Source: Larimichthys crocea
Taxonomy: Eukaryota; Chordata; Actinopteri; Sciaenidae
DNA: 64,000 nucleotides
Assembly (NCBI RefSeq): GCF_000972845.2
Contig: NC_040032.1
Location: forward strand, 16,147,358-16,211,357
Reading direction: 5' to 3'
The position numbers were made by a program, and so were the translations under genes. Of the stretch, positions 53,094-63,849 are shown in pieces (position 1 is the first letter of the stretch; the number at the start of each line of letters is the position of its first letter). The notes under the pieces are model-generated. The model did no database searches. It had not been told where the DNA came from and saw nothing but the letters and a program-made list of their open reading frames with translations.

Positions 53094-53500
53094 AATTCAA
53101 AAGCAGCTGGAAACGGTGTAAATCCAGTGAGAATGCGCTTTGTTTGCTGTCTATTTCATCTATATCACAACTTCTCCTGCGCAGCCGATGATTTGATGCA
53201 GGGTCCGGGTGGAGGAGAGTTCCTGAACTCCGCAATAAATACAGATAATAATGTTCAGAGCTGCTCCTCAGAGAGTGAATCTGAATCAAAGTTCAAATCA
53301 GTCGGAGACATCATTATACTGGGTCACTGGAGAAGTAATCCACTCGGCACCACTTGGATTGTCTCCACTCCTGTCGAACTCCTCACTTCCAAATGCTGAC
53401 AACTTCGCGGGATTCATCGGTGATCGGATACGCTTTTTGTAGTTCCACTTCAGAAAGAAGCTGAACAGAGAGGGAGAATCCCAAAGAGTAGACGCGTCTA
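53094..53500 (-). other. robo1: Putative 5' untranslated leader of robo1 exon B' with upstream ORFs
   Basis: This is the minus-strand sequence immediately before the exon B' start codon. It contains at least two short upstream ORFs opened by real ATGs: 53417 to 53298 (39 codons plus stop) and 53314 to 53255 (19 codons plus stop, in another frame). There is also a three-codon one near 53160. The 5' limit is not certain. A possible acceptor (CTCCCTCTCTGTTCAG, ending at 53461) would make this an internal exon starting at 53460. Otherwise the transcript starts further upstream, around 53.5-53.75 kb. The sequence is less A/T-rich than its surroundings and has several CpGs, as expected for a vertebrate first exon. 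Confidence 0.5.
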
Positions 53501-53760
53501 GTTGCGCTCACTTTAATGGTTTAAATGTGCAGTTTTACCCCGGTTTCGTGGGACAGGCGCTGGTTGGATGAGGCGCCGTGCGTCTCTGCGCGCAGGGATG
53601 GTTTGGTTTTCCTACCCCAGTCAGAGGCTCTCTTTTTTTTTTTCTTTCTCTGTTGTGCAGAAGAGGAGATTCCTGCGAGTCAGGCACCATTTAACCGCAT
53701 ACGGATACATTCACAGCACGAGGCTCCACTAGGCTTTGCATCAAGCCCCTTGTGAAAAAG
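53501..53760 (-). promoter_or_regulatory. robo1: Candidate proximal robo1 promoter (CpG-richer block)
   Basis: Directly upstream of the exon B' leader lies a locally G+C- and CpG-richer block, for example GGCGCCGTGCGTCTCTGCG at 53570-53588, in otherwise A/T-rich intron. Human ROBO1 uses a separate internal promoter for its short form, so a promoter is expected near here. I see no convincing TATA box and cannot place the transcription start; an A/T motif (TTTAAA near 53520) is weak. The call rests on position and base composition only. Confidence 0.4.
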
Positions 53761-56700
53761 ATCCAGGCTACAGCAGCCTGATAAATGTTAGAAAAACACC
53801 AAAAAATGACTGCAGACCATGGAATGTGAATGCTGCAGTTTCAAAAAAAAAAAAAAATCCAACAGGAGAATATCAGGTCTCATAGTTCAGGCTGTTTCAA
53901 TCTCAGTGGCAAAGGCAGCATCCCGCAGCAGGGGCTGTGAATCCAAATGGGCTGCACCAATTAAACCCATTGTTTTATGTGTCCATCATTATCAGATATG
54001 CAAAATAACTGCATAATCCCCAGACCAAAACTTAATATTTTAAAGAGTGTCTACAGATGAAAGTGAACATATTTGACCTTGGTGAATGATTTATACTATT
54101 TTTATCCTCCTATGAAGATGGGGCACACTTTCATTGTGTCCTTATTAAAACCTAAAGGGACCAACCAACTCAGGCGGTACATTTATATACAGTATGTATA
54201 GGAAGAATGCTGTATTGAGCCAGTAAAAGGTGCCTTCATGCAGCAGCAGCAACATTGTTCTTCTTCTTTCCCCAAAAATCGATTTTTTGAGTTTTCACCC
54301 TCTGACCTCTCAACATACCTCTGGGAAATTAAATGTCATTTTAAGTGCATTGGAAACATAATGCTGAACATATTATGTTTGGATACCAAACATGTTGAAG
54401 TGATCATCACATCATATAACGTGAAATCCTACGTCAATATAATACTTTTTTTATTTTTTATAATACATCTTTTTAGAGGCTGGTAGTCACAGTATATCTG
54501 TGACCCAGTGAACCTCAGGATGGCTTTAGTTATCTAAGCAAGTCAGAGCGCCCTCTGCTGGCTGCAGACCTGCAGCACAGTCTGGTGCACAGGCAGCTGT
54601 GATAGGAAAAGATCATTGTCTCATTTAAGCTTTTGTTTTCCATATTCTGCTGCCTACAGTAGTGGGTTCATAATATGTCTTCACTAACATAACCATTGTG
54701 GTTACAAAGTGCCATATTTTTTTGTTGTTGTTTTAAACTACATTGTTGATATTCCAAGGTTAAAATTCTGTCTGTTGTGTCCCAGTTCTCCCACTGAGGT
54801 CTCTGAAGCTGCAGTGGAATAAGCAGGCATGCCACACAAACGCAACAAAATTATGCAAAGTTAATTACATGCATAATTTCTACAATTAAAAAAAAAACAT
54901 ACACTTAAAAAAATCCATACACATATCTTACCAAACCAAAATTAGCAACAGAAGAAAAGTGATAATTATGCATTTAAACAATTTCTGTCTCACTCACATG
55001 CCACAGAAAAAAAAGAAAAAAAAAAAGATGTTTCTGCTCTTTTAAGTCACATTTAGACAGAACAAAGTTCACTTATCCGGCACTCAATGACCTCTTGCCT
55101 CAAATCCTTTAATTGCCCATTGTGGACCTCTGATGGCTGAGTCCGCTCTCTAAGCTGAGCCATCACAGATGGTAAAATATGGGAAATTACAGCCTCACGC
55201 AGAGCACATTTCTGCCTTTATAAAACATGCGCTCTATTTTTTTTTCTTTCTCAGCCAAGAACACCTTCCACTCTCCTTTCTTTGCCTCCTTACATGTTAT
55301 TTTCCTCCCCGTGCCGTATGCTCAACATGTTTTCAGCAACATAATGGCACCATGCATTTGTGCTGGGTTTTTTTTTGTTTTTTAGCAATTCCCCCTATTC
55401 AGCCTTAATTCTTTGCAGTGAATGTGCTATTGTGTTTCTGTTTCCCTACAAGACAATCAGCAGGGGTCTCTGTTCACATGCCTCCAAGTAAATATTATCT
55501 CCACTATATGACACTGGGGCAGTTCACTTGGCTGAGACTGAATGATTGCAATGCTACCACGGTATTGTAGAGGACAATACGATCTTGGTCATGTAAAGAC
55601 TGCATAATTAGCCTCATTTTGTGGCAGTGACAGGAATAAACTAGCTGTCATCACAGCAGGGCTGAAGCAGAAAAAAACGACAAGAGGTTTAACGGAGGAA
55701 ATCTTGCTTCATGCACGCGTTGCCTCAACAGGCAAAACGTGGAACTCTATCGTGCATTTCACAATTGGTGGCAATCCAAAGCCTCTCCAACACCAATATT
55801 TTCAGGAACAGATGGTGAAAAGTGGACACAAAGACATGCACGTCTTCATGGCAACACAGCACATAAAATGGAAAGGATTTCAATGAGACGGTGCCAAGCA
55901 CAGAGACCTATTTTTATTTATTTATTTCACTCCAAAGTAGCTCTCCAGTTGGGTCAGAGCCAAGGGAGAAAATATCTCCAAAAAAGCACAAAGCCAAATC
56001 CAAAAAATATTTATGAAGGAATAAATAATTTGGAATCTCCACAGAGCAACAAACTTGGCCCCAGTTTGTCCTCCATTGGTGATTGTTGTCACCCACAAAA
56101 AAATAGAGACAGGTTTTTGTTAATACCTGTTATCAGGAGTGAAATGCAATGAGGTGTATGGATTGTGTAGATGTATGTATGGATGGCTGTGTGTGTAACA
56201 CATCACTGCCATTAGCCGCACATTTCACTACATTATTTTCCCCGATTCCAGTTTTTATTTTCCACGCTGATTCTCCACTCCCCCATCGGTTATTATCTGT
56301 GACAGCTCTTTGCCTCTTTCATTTCCCTTGACTACACTTATATCTTTGCCTATTTATCAGCCCCTCTTACTGCGCATCACTACAGTTGCTCGGGGTCACA
56401 CAAAGTGTTGAAGCAAACAGCCTTCAATTTCACCATTCTAAACACAGCGGGGGGAAGCCGATTGCAATGACCACGCCTCGGCTTTTTCCTCAGTCTACCT
56501 CCAAATTGGCAAACTGGCAGCCACCCATATGATCTTATCTGTCGTTAAGATTTGCGCATCCTTTCAACTTCCCCCAATCTCGCCGACATCTTTATTTCTT
56601 CCTGCTGAACCACAAAGACTTTAGGCACGAAAAAAAAAAAATAGGCTTCTTATCTTCAGAGTGAAAACAGAGAGATAAAAAAATCCCTCTTTCTCAACCA

Positions 56701-57577
56701 TTAGCTCCACATAAACATCAGATGGAAGCCAGTAAAAGCTCCAATTTGGATTCCATAACAGAATAAATAAACATTTGTTTGGTGCCTATTAAAGATAAAA
56801 GGCCAAAAAAACATCAGTATTTTAGTATCTCATTTTCTTCTTCGCGTTAACTTTAAATTCGCTCTAGGTGACCGAAAGGACGTGCGGCATATCAGTCTGA
56901 TTTTGTCATCTTCCAAAAACTGTAGAGACTATAGTGAGAGAAGAACTCCTTCTAAACATTTAGCTTGGTTCTATCCCACTACACCCCATGTCAGAGCCCT
57001 TACCATAAAACCTCAAAGTAAAAGGAGAGGGGATTGAACTGAGTTGGCTTTGGACACAGCACTTAAAGGTCTACAGCTGCTGAACTGGCATTAAGTGGTA
57101 TTAGAGTCTTTGTCAGCGAAAGGAAACATAGTCCTCTTCTTGGGAATTGGGTTCAACATTGAATCTTTCAAAAGGACGAATCAGCAAAAACCTGCTGGCT
57201 TTGTCATGGCTTATTTCTGGCTAGATTTCTTTAAAACTGTTTTTACGAGATGAAGCCAAGGCAAAAGTAGACAGATTAGAAGTAATTGGGTGAAACAGAT
57301 GTGTTATTTTAGGAGACTAAGCAACATATTCTGCTGTTAGTAACATGAAGTATCTTCTTTGACTTGGAGAACATGCAAGGATAAACTTTTGACGGACGAC
57401 ACTGCTATTGGATTAACTGCTGTCTAGGCTGCAACATGGTGTATGACAAAGAGAATGAAGAATCACGTGGGGGATGTTATGTAGAGGCAGTAAGATCTAA
57501 ACTCCATCAACACTTCGAAGCTCTCCGTTGGTTTATTAAAGAGAAGTACGATTATTATCAATCAGAACTGCATATAC
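53761..57577 (-). other. robo1: robo1 intron between exon B and the proximal promoter
   Basis: Non-coding with no repeat family recognised. It has A-runs (53839-53853, 55008-55025) and a CTCF-like motif at 54547-54562. ORFs such as 55739-56152 have no domain signature. Confidence 0.6.
54547..54562 (-). promoter_or_regulatory. CTCF-like motif
   Basis: The minus strand reads GCCAGCAGAGGGCGCT, an excellent fit to the vertebrate CTCF core CCASYAGRKGGCRS. It lies about 0.8-1.1 kb upstream of the proximal promoter block. Occupancy cannot be judged from sequence. Confidence 0.5.
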
Positions 57578-57670
57578 CTTTGTATCCGAGGGTGTTGTCT
57601 TGTTCAGACGCCGGTTCGGGTGCAGGCGTTTGGGTGATGACCTCACGGTTCCCTCTGTGTTTATCTGTAT
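57578..57670 (-). CDS. robo1: robo1 exon B: small linker exon between signal peptide and Ig1
   Basis: This 93-base exon has phase 1 at both ends. The acceptor is TTTTCTTTTTAATTGCACAG, ending at 57671, and the donor is ACAAAG/GTATAT at 57572-57577. It encodes residues 31-61 of the long isoform. The stretch is hydrophilic, rich in Pro, Glu and Thr, and ends EQDNTLGYK, with the following Gly shared with exon C. From memory, human long-form ROBO1 ends the same segment with DNDDNSLGYTG before SRLRQEDF, so this is the orthologous N-terminal linker. A second AG six bases inside (exon start 57664) would remove two codons in frame, a possible tandem acceptor. Because both ends are phase 1, the exon can be skipped without a frameshift. 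Confidence 0.85.
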
Positions 57671-58515
57671 CTGTGCAATTAAAAAGAAAATGCACAAAAA
57701 AAACGTATAACTTATGCAACGGAGACGTCTTTTTTTCCTGGCTAAAGTTCAACGGTGTGCAGGAAAAAAGTCAATAGATCTCACTGACGGATAGATGTTT
57801 TCATGGGACAGCCATGCTGAAGAAAGTCTTTTAGTCAACAAATCAGCCTGTATATTACTGTTAGGTTCAAGATTCGGTTGAACTTAGTGTCATTCATTTG
57901 CAGTATTCTTTAATAACCATAAAAAAAAGAAGTTTGACATGATTTTCTTCCATTTATTTATCATTATTATTATTATTAGACAATGCATCCCATGTCATGC
58001 AAGCAGATACTTTAGCTCTAAAGGATGAAATACAGCTTTCCCTCAGAGGCTAAAAATGATTCAACAGTGGCAGCGCTAGTTATGTAAATTGCCTGAATAC
58101 ATTATATGACTCTCAAGTGCATGATTACCTTTTGTCAACAAAGCACTTTTATGAACCTTTCTGTGACATCGTAAAGAAAAACAAACACTCATTTAAGTTC
58201 AGAACATGACTCATCAAGTTGACGTTAGTTTGGGATTGTTTTATAGTTCCCTTGCCACTGGATGAATACATTTTCCTCTGGAAGCACATTTTAGTAGGGC
58301 CAACACTGTGAGGTGTAATCAGATTTAATAGTGCCGTCACGTATGAACACATTAACGTCTCGTGGTCGTGAGACGAAAATCATCTCTCTCTAACTAAATC
58401 TTACGCAACCCACTCCTGAAACTATAGACTGCTAATTGAAAGAATTAGCAGAGCAACGAATAAACCTTTCGCACAGTTTGTCACATCATTGATGAAGGCA
58501 ATATGTAAGATGTGA

Positions 58516-58557
58516 ATTATGCATCATATTCATAAATCAGAGGCTTACATGCATAAT
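58516..58557. promoter_or_regulatory. Inverted POU/homeodomain-like motif pair
   Basis: ATTATGCAT (58516-58524) and ATGCATAAT (58549-58557) are exact inverted copies 24 bases apart, with CATATTCATAAATCAG between them. ATGCATAAT-type sequences bind POU factors. This is a motif reading only. Confidence 0.3.
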
Positions 58558-59091
58558 CATAAGTTTCCATTGATTTGTCCATGTTTTATACAGTGACTGG
58601 GTGCCTGGCTGTGGCTATGACTTATAGTCATATATTACACATTGTCTACCACTAGAGGGTGCCACCACTTCATCATGACATTTGATTTAAATCCAGTGAT
58701 TGACGTGTTAATGTCATGCTGGAGTGCTGTTTTTTTGTTTTTGTTTTTTTAGATGTGTATAAATTTAAAAGCTACATAGAACTATGAATTAATACATGTA
58801 TGACTGACTATTAATATGTCTAGTGGACCGGCAAACTGTATACAATATGTGTGTATTGAAGCAAATGTAAATGTTTCAGGCGTACTTTATGAGTTAATCA
58901 CTTAACTTAAAACCAAGCATGATCCTGTGAGTTGTTGATCATCTTTATTACATCTTGATTATTATTATTAAAACATTAAAACTCTCTTGAACAACTGCTT
59001 CTTTTAATGTTTGAGATATAAATTGTGCCTTGGGTCTTTAGGGACTGCACATTATTGTGGCACTAGTTGAATGATAGAAGGTTTTAAAAAG

Positions 59092-59106
59092 CCACAAGAG
59101 GGCAGC
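59092..59106 (+). promoter_or_regulatory. CTCF-like motif (weaker)
   Basis: CCACAAGAGGGCAGC fits the CTCF core with one mismatch. A similar but poorer site, CCACTAGAGGGTGCC, is at 58649-58663. Both are on the plus strand, opposite to the motif at 54547-54562. Confidence 0.35.
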
Positions 59107-59385
59107 ATAACTACATACTTCTCATCCACACAGACCTAAATCTGGCATCCGACTGACACCTTGAAAAGTCAGTCTTCAGACTTTTGATGAGGTATTCAGA
59201 ACGGCCTCCATCATCACCAAACTAGACTTTTTGAGCGAATGCATGTTTGCATCATGGTCTCAACATAAAAGACTGATACATTAATATGACAAAACATAAA
59301 GAAATTAAAAGAATCCTGACACCCTGACCTAAAAACACTCCCTGACAGCAAGTCACGTAAATCTGGTTAGCGAAGAGATTCTCAC

Positions 59386-59519
59386 CTGAAGTTTCCATGG
59401 CGTGTCCCTGCTGCAGTTCGTTGACACAGAGCAGACAGATGAGAAGGAATGTGACGGGTGATTGTAAAGCCAGCATGGTCCTGAATGACTCAGCCTTTTC
59501 AAGAAGGCCTTTAACAGAC
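59386..59519 (-). CDS. robo1: robo1 exon A: distal start codon and signal peptide (long isoform)
   Basis: The coding part runs from the ATG at 59476 down to 59386 (91 bases: 30 codons plus one base). It encodes a signal peptide with a hydrophobic core, PVTFLLICLLCV, probably cleaved near QGHA. The ATG sits in a good context (ACC before ATG). The donor is TTCAG/GTGAGA, with GT at 59384-59385. A pyrimidine-rich acceptor, CTCTGTTGTTCCAG, ends at 59520, so the exon starts at 59519 with 43 bases of 5' untranslated sequence. This makes it an internal exon, with another 5' exon further upstream. An in-frame ATG at 59557 lies upstream of the acceptor and is probably intronic. The exon ends in phase 1 and can join exon B (giving Asp) or exon C (giving Gly). 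Signal peptides of Robo proteins are poorly conserved, so the call rests on phase, splice sites and position. Confidence 0.85.
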
Positions 59520-60160
59520 CTGGAACAACAGAGACGCAGTGGTTTGAAACTTGCCATGTGAGCTGAACATGCAGGAGGAATGAAGAGATGAGTATGATCT
59601 GTGCTCTAAAGCCACATAGCAACATTCCTTGTCTTTATCTTGGCTTCAGGCTTCGATTACTTTGATTAGGGAGTTGAAAAAGTCAGGACTCATTCAGGGT
59701 TTTCTGTTTTACTACTAAGAAAGAAAAATAACATTAAACTTTTATTACACCATTACCTGTATAATGATATCCTAATAAGGAGTTTTATACAAAGTGGAAT
59801 GACACAAACTCTCTATAAAATTCCACTGTGAAGCAAAGAGGAAGACAGATGGACTTTCCTCTCAAACGCAGCAAGCAGTCTGTCTCTTTCAGTCTCATCC
59901 AGTCCACACATAGTGAGGCAATTGCACATTACTACGGCTTCAGTGTTGCCTTTCCCATCATATTCCAACACCCAAGTGAGCTTCCGCAGTACATCTCAAA
60001 CACGCTCTCTGTGTGCTTTGTGCAAAAACTGTGTATGCATACACACCGTGTGCACGTGCTGCATCAAACTTTGATGTGCTCATGCATAATCCAAGTCAGA
60101 CATACTCACATTTACCCGCTGCACACCACAACTAAGCCCATCCAAACAAATACACACCTC

Positions 60161-60184
60161 CACACACACACACACACACACACA
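60161..60184. repeat. (CA)12 microsatellite
   Basis: Uninterrupted CA run. Confidence 0.9.
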
Positions 60185-60784
60185 TACAAAACACACCCTT
60201 GCTCTCAAGTGGGAACGGTGATGAGACACGATGACAGCGCCAGGCAGAGAGAAATAGGAAGTCAGTTGTACTGATCAGCCATCTGTGGTAGAAACAGCCT
60301 TGTGACTCATCCTAGCTGTCTGATGGACAGCCAGATTCCTGGGATGTCTTGGCACCCTGTGGCCACCGACTTCGTGCTCCACTTTAATTGTTCTGAGAAA
60401 TGCAAGCCAACAGCCAACATTGTAAGTACGCCAAAAAACTGGAGCAAAAAGTGAATATACTGTGCACACAGTGATGAGAAGAGAGCGGAGCATTGTTGTT
60501 TATGTGACTGGGCTCGAATCTGAAATCCAAATCTAGTGATTTAGTTAGTTGCTGCACGTTTGATGATTCGTGTTGGTTTTTTGTCAACAATCTTTCATAA
60601 AATGTTTTTAAAAACTGCAATACTAAAAGTTTTAAGTGGCTGTTTAATTATATTAACTTCAATTTGGCTGACTTTATTTTAAAATGCTGGAAAATAAGAA
60701 GATTTATTGATGGTTTTCTTAAATGAATTATACATGCACAGATCATTCATTATAGCACACTGTAATGAATGGAGGGTTCGGGCA

Positions 60785-60965
60785 ATGTCGACAATTGGTC
60801 GGCCCAACCCTTTGGTTCAACTCGAAACATTGGATGAATAGCCATGACATTTGGTACAGGTGATGTCAAAACTTAAATGTATCCAATATTTTTGGTTTAT
60901 GACCAAATGTCTGCAAAATCAATGACCCAAATCAACCTCATCAGCCTCAGCTACACCAACCATCC
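60785..60965 (+). repeat. Dispersed percomorph repeat, plus orientation (internally deleted)
   Basis: CATTGGATGAATAGCCATGA, then CATTTGGTACAG, then TTGGTTTATGACCAAATGTC, and CATCAGCCTCAGCTACACC. These are phrases, in order, of the same family as 37395-37650, with internal sequence missing. No ORF; class unknown. Confidence 0.6.
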
Positions 60966-63821
60966 TAACACTAAAGTAAGATGTCAAGCAGTGTAAACAG
61001 CTTATTTGCATTGTCACTGTGAGCATGCGTGCATACTGCTGTGAGCATTTAGCTGATTGTGCCCAAGTGCAGGTTCTTTATTCTGGATCAGGTTTAGTGT
61101 GCTTTAAGTATTCTCACTATATTAGTATGTGTGACACTAGTAAATAAATTGTGATTGATTAGTGAAATAACCTCGACTAGATTTCACAGTGTTTGGCTCA
61201 TCTAGTAAAATGCTGATGTTTCAAAAGCTATGAAAGCCAGAAACAGTAATATCACATTGTAATATAAAATTCAATATTAGCATCATTCATATTCAAATCT
61301 GCTGATACAAACATCTTCGCGTGGATATATTATGGACATAATGAGCGTGGAAGATTGCGTTTTTGTAGAGCGCTGAATATTAAATGTGGATGGTAATAAT
61401 AACATTTCATTTTTTTAGTGTTATCTAACAGATCCGTATGGGGAATAAAGAAAGGAGAACGGTAGAATGTGGGTGTAGAAGAGAGGGGGAAAACAGAATA
61501 AATCTGAGATGTAATTTAAAAAATATGCCAGTGGGAGGAAAAAGATATGAATGAAACATAAACGTGTGTGTGTGAGTGTGTGTGTGTGTAATACGCTGAT
61601 AACACTAGTGGGAAAAAATGTTACTTTCACACCAAGACAGCTTAAACCTGATATAAAAAGACAAAAACAAGAGATGGGACTAATGAAAACAACAAAAAAT
61701 AAGTCTGGGGTGCATTGTGTAAAGATTAAAGAATATGTATAGTCAACTTACAATATAGTGTTACAATATAAGTTCAGGTTATAGAGCTTTTTTCTCCTTA
61801 ACTTTGTGTTGGTGTCATGAGTATAATGTAAACGTGAGTGTCACGCATAATAGATTCTGTCCTCATGACTGAACAAACACGCGCACCTGCAAAGTTGCTC
61901 ACACCGAAAGAAATGACTGTCATCTGCACGGGCTAATGTGGAGAGTCTGCAGATCAAATGAGACAGGACTGCTGATTTCCTCTTCCTTCTCCTGTCTGCT
62001 GGGGAATAATCACAGCTTACCATCTAACATATTGTCAATAAGACAGAACAGGAGCTCCCCCCTATACCGCAGCAGACAGATCACATACTGTAGAGAGCGC
62101 TGGAGCGTGAACAGAATCAGCTTTCAGCATGGGCCCCCCCTCCCTCCTGCTTGGTTCAATCCCCTGTACTCAAAAAGACAGATGCCTGGAATTCAATATG
62201 TTATACCAGGGATGTCGTGTCAGAAGGTGCACATGTTCTCTGCATGCACCTGTAGCATTTGCAGCAATTAAAGGACTAACTTTTTCTACTTTTTAAACTA
62301 CGTTAGTAGGATTTCTACAAGTGTGAATGGTGGTTATGTTTAATTCTGTGCAAACCAATCAACAGCTCTGTAGTACAACACCGCGGGGTGCCGAGTAAAA
62401 GCAGGAGGTCACAACCAGGAAGTATGATTCACTGACTATTTTCCGCACAAGGACTGGAGTCTAAATCAAGGCAGCAGTGGGAGGTGTGTGGAGGAAGAGG
62501 CAAAAACACAAACAACCAGCATACATTAATGTCAATCAAGTAAAGTCATACGTCGCGTACTTTGAACATTACGCGAGGCTTACTGTCTTCCTCATGTAAG
62601 ACTGAAGAGCTCTTATCAACAGCTGGCAGTTATCGCTGACATATGGCCGCGTCTTTTGGGGAAATGGATGGAGGGGGAGACAAATACGAGCTTTCATCTC
62701 TGCCACTATAATGCATTAAGGGAGCTATCAGACCAAGACAAAGGATATTAAAAGTATGAGAGGCGACGTCTGGAGCTCTGTCAGGGCTCATAGTAACAAG
62801 TCATAGTCGGCTGAGTAGGCATTATGGAGGAGGAAAGTAAGCCTGAGGAGTAACAGATGATCCCATGGACTATAGCCACAAGGGGCGGTGACCTATGGTC
62901 CCATGAGGATGATATGTCAGCACCGACACAACCGACACTAAAGATTTTCTCTGCAAAAACTGAATGTTTGGTGTGGTGTATTAATAGCATTGCAAATATT
63001 TGATAAAGAATGCAGGTGTTAAAAGGAAAGTATTGATGACCCCGCAGAAGGTGCCTACTGCAGAACACCATTGTTTCATCCTTGAAGACATTTAGATTCA
63101 GGGATTTAATAGAAGCTGAATCCACTAACTCCCCTGAACTTGACAGGATATTATTTTCAGTCAGTGCCTCCTCATTCACAGTGCAGCACTTGTAGACCGC
63201 TCATCATAACTCCCCGCTGTTTGAGGAGAAGAACGCTTCATATCTTCTCTTTATTTGGCCGGGGCGAGTCAGTTAAGGGCAACATTGTGTTTACGATTTT
63301 AAGATTTTTGAGTCGATTGCACAGACAAATAAACAGAATCCACCGGATTAAGTGATCCTTTGAGATATGAGTTGGGGTTTGTTTAAATGTAATTCTAGCA
63401 ACTGTTACACATCCATAGCTTAATCCCTTTAGGGTTTTCAAAACCACTGAAGGATTTTCAGAATCAGAAGCCAGAGGAGAGGAGGAGAGAGGGAGAAAAA
63501 GCTGAAAAACAGTGAAGTATTTGACCTACCCTTACCCTTAAAATAAATGTGTAGTACATGAAATTCATACATCACATTCAGAATAATCAGCAACACAGTT
63601 GCCATGCTTTTTTTCTTTAAGACTTTAAGTCATAATTTTGCTTTTTTAAACATTTACAGTAAAAATGTTTATCATTTTTGTGAAATCAACTTCTAACCTA
63701 TCAGTCAAAGTTAATATATGGGTGAATCAGAGTACCAGCAGTCTCTGCAGTCATTGCTTGTTTGGCAACATGCAATCATCAGGATACAAATAAGATTCAC
63801 AATAAATTCGTGTTAATAACT

Positions 63822-63849
63822 TTCAGCACCACAGCACGTGGACAGCACC
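63822..63849 (+). promoter_or_regulatory. RE1/NRSE-like site with expanded spacing
   Basis: The left half TTCAGCACC (63822-63830) and the right half GGACAGCACC (63840-63849) match the two halves of the REST/NRSF element. They are separated by 9 bases instead of the usual 2. Expanded-spacing forms of RE1 are known to be bound by REST. A CACGTG E-box (63835-63840) lies in the spacer. Confidence 0.4.

Larger units (their letters stand above)
57673..59383 (-). other. robo1: robo1 intron between exons A and B
   Basis: A 1.7 kb intron (59385-57671). It contains an ATT-type run (57962-57978), two weaker CTCF-like motifs (58649-58663 and 59092-59106) and an inverted ATTATGCAT/ATGCATAAT pair (58516-58557). 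No further exon seen. Confidence 0.6.
1951..59519 (-). other. robo1: robo1 gene, 5' portion (five coding exons, two alternative N-termini)
   Basis: This is the visible span of a roundabout-family receptor gene on the minus strand, read from high to low coordinates. Robo proteins are single-pass neuronal receptors for Slit ligands and steer growing axons. Seen: exons A (59386-59519), B (57578-57670), B' (53036 upward), C (34736-35062) and D (1951-2108), each with GT donors, AG acceptors and compatible phases. ROBO1 is favoured over ROBO2 by [13 protein letters not shown] and [10 protein letters not shown] in Ig1, by [11 protein letters not shown] and TISW in Ig2, and by the LGYxG end of exon B, which resembles the long ROBO1 form. 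A few Ig1 residues (WYKDGE, GRRSKP, GSYVC) are ROBO2-like, so a fish-specific paralogue is not fully excluded. The introns (32.6 kb between C and D, 24.3 kb between A and C) are long, as is usual for this gene. The 3' part lies beyond coordinate 1. Confidence 0.88.

Noticed and set aside
52813..53289. 158-codon minus-strand ORF overlapping exon B'
   Set aside because: Its first codon is TTG, not ATG. It runs through the exon B' donor into intron and has no domain signature.
55739..56152. 137-codon plus-strand ORF
   Set aside because: No recognisable motif and no splice or promoter context; it lies in a robo1 intron on the opposite strand. A chance ORF is the simplest reading.
59522..59557. 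In-frame ATG at 59557 extending exon A upstream
   Set aside because: It lies upstream of a strong splice acceptor and adds a charged N-terminus before the signal peptide. The ATG at 59476 with a good context gives a typical signal sequence.
59828..60274. 148-codon plus-strand ORF
   Set aside because: The second half is His/Thr-rich because it crosses a CA microsatellite. No domain seen.
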